Positions 56,494-64,000 of a stretch of DNA of 64,000 nucleotides are shown piece after piece. A model generated the notes under the pieces. The model saw nothing but the letters and a program-made list of their open reading frames with translations. It had not been told where the DNA came from and did not search any database. Source of the stretch: Halobacillus salinus. GTDB taxonomy: Bacteria > Bacillota > Bacilli > Bacillales > Halobacillaceae. The first letter of the stretch is position 1; the number at the start of each line of letters is the position of its first letter. Where the stretch lies: NCBI RefSeq assembly GCF_004684905.1, contig NZ_SRJC01000001.1:124001-188000 (forward strand). Direction: 5' to 3'. Position numbers and translations under genes: made by a program.

Positions 56494-57069
56494 ATGTCGA
56501 CATCCACAACCAAACGGGACCAGATACTCGACAGTGCGCTGTCGCTATTCGCAGAGCGCGGGTTCGATGCCACGACGATTCCGATGATCGCCAGTGATGC
56601 GAATGTCGGAGCGGGTACGATTTATAGATATTTCGAGAACAAGGAAGTGCTGGTCAATACGCTGTTCCAACACTATGTCGATTTGTTCACGAAGACACTA
56701 GAAGAAGATTATCCGAAGGACGCAGAGATCCGGGATCAGTTCCATCATCTTTTCCAAGGGATGGTGCGGTTCACGAATGAGCGCGAGCATGCGCTTCATT
56801 TCATCAAGACGCATAATGCAGCCTACTTCCTGGATGACACGAGCCGGAGCAGATTCGATCGACTGTTGATGATTCTCGAAGACTTCATCGACGAAGGGAA
56901 GAAAAAGGAGCAGATCAGGGACCTGCCATCGAACGCTTTGATTGCGATCATCTTTGGTGGATTTCTGGAGTTGTTCAAACTGATCCGTGCAGGCGAGATC
57001 GAAGCGACGGATCAATTGTTAGTAGGAGTCGAAGAAAGTTGCTGGGATGCTGTGCGTCATCATGCGTGA
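56494..57069 (+). CDS. TetR-family regulator of the YhgE gene (191 aa)
   Basis: The N-terminal helix-turn-helix reads LSLFAERGFDATTIPMIASD and VGAGTIYRYFENKEVLVNTL, the classic TetR pattern. The C-terminal ligand domain is unclassified. GGGAGGAA precedes the ATG. Matching palindromes lie before this gene (56454) and before the YhgE gene (57099), so it should repress both itself and that gene. Confidence 0.92.
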   Translation: MSTSTTKRDQILDSALSLFAERGFDATTIPMIASDANVGAGTIYRYFENKEVLVNTLFQHYVDLFTKTLEEDYPKDAEIRDQFHHLFQGMVRFTNEREHALHFIKTHNAAYFLDDTSRSRFDRLLMILEDFIDEGKKKEQIRDLPSNALIAIIFGGFLELFKLIRAGEIEATDQLLVGVEESCWDAVRHHA

Positions 57070-57098
57070 TGGGGTTCAGCTTTCTTTTCTAATTGTTT

Positions 57099-57118
57099 CG
57101 GAATGAATATTCATTCCG
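57099..57118. promoter_or_regulatory. TetR operator, site 2
   Basis: CGGAATGAATATTCATTCCG is a perfect 20-base palindrome about 90 bases before the YhgE start. Its TGAATATTCA-type core differs from site 1 (TGAACGTTCA) only in the centre. Confidence 0.85.
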
Positions 57119-57206
57119 GACAAGGGGGAAGTCCATTGAATCATAAGAAGGATTTTCCACAACCTAAGAGTCAATCATGAAAAATTCAAATACAGGAGCA
57201 TCACGT

Positions 57207-59423
57207 ATGAAAAATATATGGAACATATTCGCAAGGGATTGGAAGAGCATTTCGACGAACTGGGTGGCCATGATCTTGATAGGTGGACTGATCGTTCTGC
57301 CTTCCTTATACGCCTGGTTCAATATCAAGGCATCGTGGGATCCGTACAGTCAGACGGATCAGCTGCCTGTCGCTGTCGTCAACGAAGACGCTGGGGCGAC
57401 GGTAAGAGATAAGGATATCGATGTCGGGAACGATTTAGTAGAGAAGTTGAAAGACAATGACAGCTTCGACTGGAAGTTCACCGATCGGGAAACGGCGATG
57501 GACAAAGTCGAGTACGGCGATTATTACGCCGCCATCGTCATTCCAGAGGAGTTCTCGGAGAACTTGGGCACTGTGATCAGTGATGAACCGCAGAAGTCCA
57601 ACGTCGAGTACTATGTGAATGAAAAAATCAACGCCATCGCACCGAAGATTACAGAAAAAGGTGCCAGCGTCCTCGTCGATCAGATTACCAATGAGTTCGT
57701 ATCCGAAGTGAACGGGACGGTCGCTGAATTGTTCAACGATCTAGGGATCGAACTCGAGAACGATCTGCCAGACATCAAGCGTTTTGAAGAATACGTCTTC
57801 AAGCTGGAAGAGAACCTACCGGAAATTCACGACCTGATTACGGGTGCCTATGACGATTCACAAAGTGCGGCATCCATCATCAACGATGTGCAGGGGCTGC
57901 TGCCTCGCGCAGAGAAAGTGACCGACCAGGGGCTAGGTACAATCAATGAGACGACGACCTTCTTGAATGATGCAGAGAAGCGATTGAAGGAGATTGCGCC
58001 TCAAGTCGAATCGGACTTGAAGAAAGCCCAACAGACTGCAGAAGACGTCAACAGCTTCATTAAAGACGTCCAATCCTTGGACCTTGATTTAGAAGGGGTC
58101 ACACAGTTGAAAGACGGCATCAATCAACGGACCAACCAGGCATTGGAGCAGTTGAATACGGTAGAGAATTTGTTGAAGCAGGTTCAACAGCAGCAGCAGC
58201 AACCGGATGCAGAGAATCCAGAAAATGGGGAGGGAACTCAGAATACACAGCCTAATTCGGAAGCGTCCCAACAAGCCATCAACCAAGCACTGACAAGCGT
58301 CAGTACCATACGTGAAAGGCTGCAGACGGTCCAGAATGACGCCGGACAAATCGAGGGACGACTCAATGAAAGTCAGAAGGAAATCGATGATACGCTGAGT
58401 ACGCTGGAACAGAAATCCGGAGAGACAGCGGATCGGATCGATGCATTCCTGAAAGAGTACAATGAAAACATCGAGCCGAGAGTCCTCGAGGAGATCGATC
58501 AGGCGCAGCAGACGTTATCCGAAGCGCGCAGTATTTTGACAGAAGCGCAATCGACCATTCCGCGTATCCAACAGGTCCTCGGGAGTACGGAAGGCAACCT
58601 GGCGGAAGGGCAGGATATCCTGGAGTATATGCTGAATGAATATCCTTACGTGAATGAGAAAGTCAATCAGATGGCCGACCGGATCCGCGATATCCAGGGA
58701 GAGACGGATATCAATGATATCATTGAGCTGCTGAAGAACGACCCGGAAGCGGAGCAGAGCTTCTTCGAAGAGCCGGTGAACTTGAGTAAGAACACCATGT
58801 TCCCGATCGAAAACTACGGAACGGGCATGACACCGTTCTATACGGTACTCTCGCTATGGGTAGGAGCTCTTCTACTGGTTTCCCTTCTATCGACGGAACC
58901 CATCCATACGTCTGAGTATCGATCCTACGAACAATATCTCGGCAAACTTGCGACATTCCTGAGTATCGGTGTGCTGCAGACATTGGTCGTAACGCTGGGT
59001 AACTTGTTCATCTTGAAAATCGGTATAGCGGAATCCTTGTACTTCGTTCTGTTCGGCATGGGAATCAGCATGGTCTTCATGACAATCGTGTTCACGCTGG
59101 TATCCGTGCTCGGAGATGTCGGGAAAGCGGGAGCCATCGTCTTCCTCGTCCTGCAGATTGCAGGCTCAGGTGGAACGTATCCGGTCGCTCTACTACCGGA
59201 ATTCTTCCAGAACATCCACCCATTCCTGCCGTTCTCGTATGCGGTAGATTTGTTGAGGGAAGCGACCGGAGGAATCGTGGAGGCACGTGTACAAACCGAC
59301 GTGATCCGTTTAGTCGCATTTGCCGCACTATTCCTTTCCATCGGTGTCTTCTTGAAAGGACCACTGCATGAGAATTCAAGGAAACTGATGAAGAAATCAA
59401 GGGAATCTGGTCTATTCCATTAA
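57207..59423 (+). CDS. YhgE/Pip-family membrane protein (738 aa)
   Basis: An N-terminal helix (about residues 18-37) is followed by the family stretch LPSLYAWFNIKASWDPYSQT and LPVAVVNEDAGAT. A long, mainly coiled-coil extracellular region follows, with a glutamine run (QVQQQQQQPD), then five or six C-terminal helices of the ABC-2 membrane type. Relatives include phage-infection protein Pip and type VII secretion EsaA; the function in Bacillaceae is unclear. ATG 57207 has AGGAG at eight bases; ATG 57177 has none. Controlled by the adjacent TetR protein. Confidence 0.88.
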   Translation: MKNIWNIFARDWKSISTNWVAMILIGGLIVLPSLYAWFNIKASWDPYSQTDQLPVAVVNEDAGATVRDKDIDVGNDLVEKLKDNDSFDWKFTDRETAMDKVEYGDYYAAIVIPEEFSENLGTVISDEPQKSNVEYYVNEKINAIAPKITEKGASVLVDQITNEFVSEVNGTVAELFNDLGIELENDLPDIKRFEEYVFKLEENLPEIHDLITGAYDDSQSAASIINDVQGLLPRAEKVTDQGLGTINETTTFLNDAEKRLKEIAPQVESDLKKAQQTAEDVNSFIKDVQSLDLDLEGVTQLKDGINQRTNQALEQLNTVENLLKQVQQQQQQPDAENPENGEGTQNTQPNSEASQQAINQALTSVSTIRERLQTVQNDAGQIEGRLNESQKEIDDTLSTLEQKSGETADRIDAFLKEYNENIEPRVLEEIDQAQQTLSEARSILTEAQSTIPRIQQVLGSTEGNLAEGQDILEYMLNEYPYVNEKVNQMADRIRDIQGETDINDIIELLKNDPEAEQSFFEEPVNLSKNTMFPIENYGTGMTPFYTVLSLWVGALLLVSLLSTEPIHTSEYRSYEQYLGKLATFLSIGVLQTLVVTLGNLFILKIGIAESLYFVLFGMGISMVFMTIVFTLVSVLGDVGKAGAIVFLVLQIAGSGGTYPVALLPEFFQNIHPFLPFSYAVDLLREATGGIVEARVQTDVIRLVAFAALFLSIGVFLKGPLHENSRKLMKKSRESGLFH

Positions 59424-59440
59424 TTTAGAGAGATTGTGAA

Positions 59441-59475
59441 AGGGAACTTCCGATGAGGAGGTTCCCTTCTTTTTA
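59441..59475 (+). terminator. Terminator of the YhgE gene
   Basis: GGGAACTTCC pairs with GGAGGTTCCC (one mismatch), followed by TTCTTTTT. Confidence 0.75.
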
Positions 59476-59542
59476 TACGCTTCTCTACATCACCTAGTAT
59501 AAAAAATGAAAAAAGACACAGTACTAACAAGAGGTGGTGTAA

Positions 59543-59995
59543 ATGGCATTTATTATCATAGTCGGTTTTGTCATTCCATGGATTACAGGCATTTATCTCT
59601 ATAAACAAGCACCGAAAATCTTTTACACAACAGCGCCTATTACCGCATTGATTGCAGTTGTTCTGAATCAGGCAGGCATTCACATGGGTCTTTGGGAAGT
59701 GAATCCTATGCCGAGGATCATTTTATTGGATTCTTTATTTTTGGATTTAGGGGTTTTCACGCTCGCCGGAGCCTGGTTCACCTATATGCTGGTGTACAAA
59801 AGCGTGAATACTCTGTTGGTATATATCCTATTCATTGGTGGCATGTCCAGCTTAGAAGGATTGGCTGTGCTAGTAGGAACTGTAGATTATGATGATACAT
59901 GGAGTTTCTTTTATACCATACTGATGTATGTCGGAGGTTTCTTGTTCATCGGGTGGATTAGCCACCTATTGAAGAAGTTGAAAGTTTTCCCGTAA
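59543..59995 (+). CDS. Polytopic membrane protein (150 aa)
   Basis: Five hydrophobic helices (about residues 3-20, 28-45, 66-82, 88-108 and 122-140). The outline resembles CBO0543-type proteins, but I am not certain. AAGAGGTGGTG precedes the ATG. The function is unknown. Two terminators follow in tandem. Confidence 0.65.
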   Translation: MAFIIIVGFVIPWITGIYLYKQAPKIFYTTAPITALIAVVLNQAGIHMGLWEVNPMPRIILLDSLFLDLGVFTLAGAWFTYMLVYKSVNTLLVYILFIGGMSSLEGLAVLVGTVDYDDTWSFFYTILMYVGGFLFIGWISHLLKKLKVFP

Positions 59996-60004
59996 TTCTT
60001 CTTT

Positions 60005-60036
60005 AGCTGCCCGAGAATCCCTCGGCAGCTTTTTTT
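60005..60036 (+). terminator. Tandem terminator 1
   Basis: AGCTGCC with inner CGAG pairs with CTCG and GGCAGCT, followed by seven T residues. Confidence 0.85.
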
Positions 60037-60046
60037 GTGAAAGCCG

Positions 60047-60088
60047 GAGGGACAGACTTAGAAGCGATAAGTCTGTCCCTCTTATTTT
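60047..60088 (+). terminator. Tandem terminator 2
   Basis: A perfect 14-base stem GAGGGACAGACTTA/TAAGTCTGTCCCTC is followed by TTATTTTG, only ten bases after the first terminator. It insulates the copCD operon. Confidence 0.78.
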
Positions 60089-60199
60089 GTAACAGAGTTT
60101 TCACTGTAGAGGTAGGCTGGTATCGCTTATAATAAGAAAAGCAATACTTATTTGTATAACCCAATCTCGTAATATAGTAGAAAACAAGGAGTGTTTCAG

Positions 60200-60781
60200 A
60201 TGAAGAAAATGATTACAGCATGGATGCTGGTCCTGACATTACTCGTGCCAATTCATGCTTTTGCCCATACAGGAATGGAGGAGGCCGATCCTTCTGAAGG
60301 TTCTGTTGTGACAGAATCGATTTATGAAGTGACGGTCACCTTCACGACGCCTATTTCAGAAGGCAGTACGGTGGCCTTGACGGCAGCGGATGGTACGGAA
60401 CTTGCGCTGCAAGACGTTGTGATAGATGAAAATACGATGATGGTGAAAACGGTCGAACCTCTCCCGAATGGAACGATCAACGTCGATTGGAAGATTGTCG
60501 GGGAGGATGGTCACCCGATTGAGGAGGGCTATTCGTTCGAGGTGGACGCCCCAATCGAGGAAGCACCATCTTCTGATGAAGAAGGACAAGCGGAGGAGTC
60601 TGTAGATACGGAAGATGCACCAGAAAGTGAGAGCGAAAGTGCCACAGAGTCGGCATCGGATGAGGCTGTCGATGATTCGAATCAACTGAGGAACTCGCTT
60701 CTTATCGCCGGAATTGCCGCACTGATTCTCATTGTCGGAGTGGTCGTATTCTTCGTAAGAAAGCCGAAGCGTAACGAATGA
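60200..60781 (+). CDS. copC: CopC-domain copper-binding protein with C-terminal anchor (193 aa)
   Basis: The signal peptide ends AFA and the mature protein begins HTGMEEADPSEGS, placing the Cu(II)-ligand histidine at the new N-terminus as in CopC. The second histidine is in VGEDGHPIEEGYSF. An acidic Ser/Glu-rich linker (about residues 110-150) leads to a C-terminal helix and KPKRNE. It should bind copper at the outer membrane face. ATG 60200 follows AAGGAG with eight bases. It overlaps copD (ATGA). Confidence 0.88.
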   Translation: MKKMITAWMLVLTLLVPIHAFAHTGMEEADPSEGSVVTESIYEVTVTFTTPISEGSTVALTAADGTELALQDVVIDENTMMVKTVEPLPNGTINVDWKIVGEDGHPIEEGYSFEVDAPIEEAPSSDEEGQAEESVDTEDAPESESESATESASDEAVDDSNQLRNSLLIAGIAALILIVGVVVFFVRKPKRNE

Positions 60782-61848
60782 TTCCGCTCCTCATGGTGAC
60801 GGAGGCCCTGCTTTATCTTTGTTTCGCCTTACTGATGGGGCACAGTATTCTATCTCTCGTGCCAGCGGACAAGCGACCGGCATTTCGTGTCCCGAACGGG
60901 CTGCTTCTCGCAAGTGCGTTCGGAATCGGGATCTTGAGCTTCGGTCCCGTGCTCAGGATACTGCTTTTCTTTTCTCAAAGTGGAAGCTTTCCGTTTGCGA
61001 GCGTCGTCCTCGACTCAAGACCCGGTATCATCTGGCTGATCACCTTTGTCGCCTCGCTCTTATACGTCGTGTTCCTCGCGATGAGCGAGAGAGATTCGTC
61101 GAAACGCACAGGGGTCCTGTCGCTGACAGGTGTCGTCATCCTCATTGTGATGACGAGCTTCTCCGGACACGTGGCGACCCTCGCCCCTGTGATCGGCGTC
61201 ACCGCCCAGTCCGTGCACGTCATCGCCATGGCATCATGGGCCGGGATCTTGTTCATCATGGCGTGGTTCGCCCGCAGTAAATCGAACTGGGGCGCATTTC
61301 TCGCCTGGTACACCCCTTTTTCCATCGCCAGCATGATCCTCATCACAGCAGCGGGACTGATCTTGATGCAATACACCGTCCCCGAATATTGGAATTCCTG
61401 GCTGCTTCCGTATGGAGAGGCGCTGCTGCTCAAGCATTTACTATATGCCGGAGTACTGACCATCGCCGCAGTCAACGCCTTTCTTTTGAAAAAGGGGATG
61501 TCCCCAAGCTGGCTGCGTGCGGAGAGTATCGTCATCGGACTCGTCTTTCTCGTCACAGGGTTCATGGGGCAGTCCTCACCGCCTCTTGATGTCAGCAAGA
61601 CCGTCCAATCCCAAGGCGTATCACCCTTGTTCTCAGCCCTTTACGAAGGCATCTGGCAACCTGCCATGTCGGTGCAGGTAGAGCTTACGACCTCGTCCCT
61701 CTTCTGGCTCGGCATCACCGTCGTGCTAGCCATCTGCCAATTCCTCGTACTGAGAGAGAACAAATCAGCCCTCCTGTATGCGCTGGTCGTCTGTTCGATT
61801 GTGCTTTCTTTATTCATGACGATCATGCTTGCGATCGTCCCAGCCTAG
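60778..61848 (+). CDS. copD: CopD-family copper transport membrane protein (356 aa)
   Basis: Eight or nine hydrophobic helices span the protein, with SGHVATLAPVIGVTAQSVHV and MASWAGILFIMAWFARSK matching conserved CopD histidine and tryptophan positions. CopD works with CopC to import copper. In Bacillus subtilis the two are fused in YcnJ; here they are separate but translationally coupled. G+C at third positions is high compared with the surrounding genes. Confidence 0.88.
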   Translation: MIPLLMVTEALLYLCFALLMGHSILSLVPADKRPAFRVPNGLLLASAFGIGILSFGPVLRILLFFSQSGSFPFASVVLDSRPGIIWLITFVASLLYVVFLAMSERDSSKRTGVLSLTGVVILIVMTSFSGHVATLAPVIGVTAQSVHVIAMASWAGILFIMAWFARSKSNWGAFLAWYTPFSIASMILITAAGLILMQYTVPEYWNSWLLPYGEALLLKHLLYAGVLTIAAVNAFLLKKGMSPSWLRAESIVIGLVFLVTGFMGQSSPPLDVSKTVQSQGVSPLFSALYEGIWQPAMSVQVELTTSSLFWLGITVVLAICQFLVLRENKSALLYALVVCSIVLSLFMTIMLAIVPA

Positions 61849-61887
61849 AAAAAGTGCCTGACCTCGAATGTGGTCAGGCACTTTTTT
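61849..61887. terminator. Bidirectional terminator (GTGCCTG repeat family)
   Basis: AAAAAGTGCCTGACC pairs with GGTCAGGCACTTTTT, between copD and the minus-strand anti-sigma gene. The arms resemble those at 31745 and 49386. Confidence 0.85.
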
Positions 61888-61936
61888 GTATTTGGTGAAT
61901 AAATAATACCTTAGTAGTGTGGAGAGTCGGTCATTT

Positions 61937-62182
61937 TCACAACATGAGAAGCGCCTGCAAACATGCACCTCCTGCAGAAAGCACGACAGCAATCACTTTA
62001 GCAAGCGTCCACATGCGCATAGTGTTTACCAGTGGGTCGAACGGATTCTTCGTCGGGGAAGCCAAATAGTGAACCCACCGGTCTGTGCGGTTGCGTTTCA
62101 TTCCGAATTCAGGAACGTCCACCTCGTATCGATCCAATCTCGATCTAAGGTATTCATTTTGGTCAAAGGGATTTTTCTTCAT
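61937..62182 (-). CDS. Probable anti-sigma or sigma-operon membrane protein (81 aa)
   Basis: A charged N-terminal 50 residues (NPFDQNEYLRSRLDRYEVDV) precede one helix (about residues 60-78). There is no zinc-finger motif. It overlaps the ECF sigma gene by 20 bases, so it is coupled to it and is the natural candidate for its regulator. The start follows GGAGGTG. Confidence 0.68.
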   Translation of the reverse strand: MKKNPFDQNEYLRSRLDRYEVDVPEFGMKRNRTDRWVHYLASPTKNPFDPLVNTMRMWTLAKVIAVVLSAGGACLQALLML

Positions 62183-62702
62183 CCATCGACACCTCCACTT
62201 CTTCTTTCAGCTTTTGAATGGCTTTGTGCAATCGTGATTTCACGGTTCCCAAGGGAATATCTAGTATCGTAGAGATCTCTGTTTGTGGAAGGTCGTGGTA
62301 GTAGTATAAGAGAACAACAGCCCGGTGAAGCTCAGGCAGCTTAGCTACAGCCTCCTGAATCGTCATCTTATCCTCTGCTGAAAAAGTCTCAGGCTGATAA
62401 GGTGCGAGAAAAGGCAGAAGGGACCGCCACTTCTTGCGACGATTCAACTTATTGATCATAATCCTGTAGGCGATCTGAAAGAGATACGTTTTGACAGTTC
62501 CTCGTTCAGCCGAATACTGGAGCTTATGAATCTGAAGTTTTACAAACGTATCTTGAACGACATCGACACTGAAATTCTCATCTCTGGTATAACGGTATAG
62601 GAAAGAGTACAACGGCTCTCGGTACAAGGTATAAATGTGCTCCAGCGCTTCTTCTTCTCCATCCTGATACGCCGTCATCCACTGTTCAGCCGTTCTATTC
62701 AA
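62163..62702 (-). CDS. ECF-type sigma factor (179 aa)
   Basis: Region 2 includes YRYTRDENFSVDVVQDTFVK and KTYLFQIAYRIMINKLNRRK. Region 4 has LPELHRAVVLLYYYHDLPQT, ISTILDIPLGTVKSRLHKAI. This matches a complete ECF sigma factor. The start is TTG 62700-62702 after GGAGAG. The gene overlaps both its upstream membrane-protein gene (eight bases) and the downstream anti-sigma candidate. Confidence 0.9.
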   Translation of the reverse strand: MNRTAEQWMTAYQDGEEEALEHIYTLYREPLYSFLYRYTRDENFSVDVVQDTFVKLQIHKLQYSAERGTVKTYLFQIAYRIMINKLNRRKKWRSLLPFLAPYQPETFSAEDKMTIQEAVAKLPELHRAVVLLYYYHDLPQTEISTILDIPLGTVKSRLHKAIQKLKEEVEVSMDEEKSL

Positions 62703-63066
62703 TGCTCTCTCCGAAGCGGGCGCGGATCGTTTTCAAAGTGTTGGAGAGACGGAAGAACAAGTAAAGGAACGCCACAATCGTCCAAGCCTGAGATTGGTTC
62801 GTGAAAAATTGGACGTAAACATTCTCAACCGTTTGTCCGGATGATATCAGTAAGTTCAGCGCCTGCACACAAATGATCGTGTAGATCACTAAGCAAAGGG
62901 TCAACGTATCAAATACATTCCACCTCAAGTAAATGTCCGTCTTATGATAATCGATTTTCCCGTTTTTCCTCACGACGTGTTTCCGTTCCAACGGAATCAT
63001 AATGGCCAAAATCACAATCATCCAAATGCCTACGACAACCAAAGAAACAACCCAACCAGTATCCAT
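62695..63066 (-). CDS. Membrane protein, first gene of the ECF sigma operon (123 aa)
   Basis: Three hydrophobic helices (about residues 6-25, 54-74 and 93-107) flank a basic loop (ERKHVVRKNGKIDYHKTD). The ATG at 63064-63066 follows GGAGGTGCATGAC. The frame is open for about 96 codons upstream, but without a ribosome site. It could be a sensor for the sigma factor; no family is recognised. Confidence 0.68.
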   Translation of the reverse strand: MDTGWVVSLVVVGIWMIVILAIMIPLERKHVVRKNGKIDYHKTDIYLRWNVFDTLTLCLVIYTIICVQALNLLISSGQTVENVYVQFFTNQSQAWTIVAFLYLFFRLSNTLKTIRARFGESIE

Positions 63067-63098
63067 GTCATGCACCTCCAGCGGTTCTTTACTAACTA

Positions 63099-63124
63099 TA
63101 CCAATAACTGACAGTAAAGGTTCA
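63099..63124 (-). promoter_or_regulatory. Possible ECF autoregulatory promoter
   Basis: On the minus strand TGAACC (63119-63124) and GGTA (63099-63102) are 16 bases apart, close to the TGAAAC-N16-CGTA pattern. It lies 33 bases before the operon's first start codon. The rest of 63067-63407 shows no gene. Confidence 0.4.
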
Positions 63125-63407
63125 CGTGAAAAAGAAAAATCTGGTTGGGCCCTGCAAGACTCGCTTACGAAGGAGAAGTGAAATAATTTGGAGGTAGAAA
63201 AGGAGTATAAGAGAAGGGGCGGATGTTGCGTTTTGTGACTGGTGGTAAAGCAACCATTCCAATCAGGTAACCATGCATGTTGTACCGCAACTTGGCCAAG
63301 CGTAAAGGACGAAATGCGCAATATTACGCTGAGGCCAAGAAGGGGGGTGTTCAAAAATCATGAATCTAGCAAAGGCAGTCTTATATTTAAGAAAGGAGGG
63401 ATGATCG

Positions 63408-64000
63408 TTAAGGAGTGAGAAGCTTCCACTGTCCCTCAGAAACAACTTTAACTTCACCATCCGTTACTTTAATGGCTGTTTCATCATCAATAGCGTACCC
63501 TGGAGATGAGAAGTTGGAAGCCCACTTTTCTGCATTGGCCAAGGTATTATCCGGTAACATCTCATTCTCTAGATGAGGAAACATTGCAAAGTCGACTAGC
63601 CCTAGAGCCTTGTCTCCCCCAGTGGGCGGACTCCAGCCTACGAATTCCTCCCCGATATTCGGTGCCATCACCATGCTCCCCGCACTCATTCCAACATAGA
63701 CGGCATCCAATGATGGTAAGAGATCTGCAAACCCAGATTTCTTCATCCAGTGGTATAGAAAGAGAGCATCGCCCCCTGAAACCAATAAGACGTCCGTTCC
63801 CTGGACAAGCGGCATCCAGCGTTCTTTGTCGATACTTGGTAATGCCGATAGCTCAAGAACGCCAACCGACTTCCAGCCGAGGTCGACCATCGGGTTTTCG
63901 GATTTTCCGCTAATGAACTGCCAGGCCTTTTCTCCCGGACCGACCCAGGGGTGTCCATACATCGCAGTAGGGATGCACAGAGCATTAGACTCGGCAATCG
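63408..64000 (-). CDS. Peptidase S51-family protein, 5' end beyond window (at least 197 aa)
   Basis: The frame runs open to the window edge, so the N-terminus is missing; it enters as IAESNALCIPTAMYGHPWVG. VYVGMSAGSMVMAPN carries the nucleophilic serine (G-x-S-A-G-S), and LLVSGGDALFLYHWM is the conserved GG region. CIPTAMYGHP matches the family's early IPTA segment. It is a second S51 protein besides 49469. The nearest downstream structure is the ECF operon on the same strand. Confidence 0.83.
   Translation of the reverse strand, partial: IAESNALCIPTAMYGHPWVGPGEKAWQFISGKSENPMVDLGWKSVGVLELSALPSIDKERWMPLVQGTDVLLVSGGDALFLYHWMKKSGFADLLPSLDAVYVGMSAGSMVMAPNIGEEFVGWSPPTGGDKALGLVDFAMFPHLENEMLPDNTLANAEKWASNFSSPGYAIDDETAIKVTDGEVKVVSEGQWKLLTP

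Noticed and set aside
60975-61598. A 207-codon minus-strand frame opposite copD
   Set aside because: It mirrors the high-G+C codons of copD and has no ribosome site.

Overview
The window looks like chromosome from a low-to-middle G+C, endospore-forming Bacillaceae. Strong AGGAGG-type ribosome sites, rho-independent terminators, TTG/GTG starts, a SAM-I riboswitch, a Spo0E-like phosphatase, yhaQP-like ABC genes, UppP, DedA and YhgE/Pip proteins all point there. Acidic proteins and the gene mix suggest a moderately halophilic genus such as Halobacillus; that is inference. I see no rRNA, tRNA, CRISPR array, intact insertion sequence or prophage.

Region 1-6 kb appears AT-richer and looks like accessory or decaying DNA. 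It holds small membrane proteins, an ECF sigma/anti-sigma pair with a headless gene fragment behind it, an M50-type protease, and a chimeric pseudogene assembled from pieces of two other genes in this window. Region 6-16.6 kb carries a lipoprotein, a secreted alkaline phosphatase with a His-rich tail, a GNAT enzyme, a TauE-type exporter behind a SAM-I riboswitch, an amine oxidase and an M29 aminopeptidase whose last metal-ligand motif is altered. Region 16.8-24.6 kb has an MNT/HEPN toxin-antitoxin pair, a phosphotransferase, a methyltransferase, a lipoprotein behind a perfect SigW-like promoter, a NUDIX enzyme, and neighbouring uppP and dedA-family genes, both of which act in lipid-carrier recycling.

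Region 24.6-35.5 kb has an iron alcohol dehydrogenase, a tandem GNAT protein, a chain of hairpins ending in a terminator (candidate structured RNA), an XRE regulator with its own operators, several small membrane proteins, a Spo0E-like protein, a glutathionyl-hydroquinone-reductase-like enzyme and a telA operon. Region 35.5-46 kb is a long plus-strand series of small genes: VOC proteins, microproteins, two nucleotidyltransferases, a PH-like protein, a Cdd1-like protein, NUDIX, GNAT, alpha/beta hydrolase and metallo-beta-lactamase-fold enzymes.

Region 46-64 kb has a degenerate peroxiredoxin, the yhaQP-like transporter, an S51 peptidase, an operon linking an ECF sigma factor, a PadR-like regulator and a SEDS-family protein, a DUF2268 lipoprotein, a TetR regulator paired with a YhgE/Pip gene through matching palindromic operators, a copC-copD copper operon, a third ECF sigma operon, and the 3' part of a second S51 peptidase cut by the window edge.

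Three themes recur: envelope stress (three ECF sigma operons, a SigW-like promoter, UppP/DedA, SEDS protein, TelA, YhgE); abundant small-molecule-modifying enzymes (seven GNATs, three nucleotidyltransferase-fold proteins, two NUDIX, two VOC); and many unannotated membrane microproteins under 100 residues, several of them paralogous. Start codons were chosen by ribosome-site spacing, so many starts lie inside the longest open frame.
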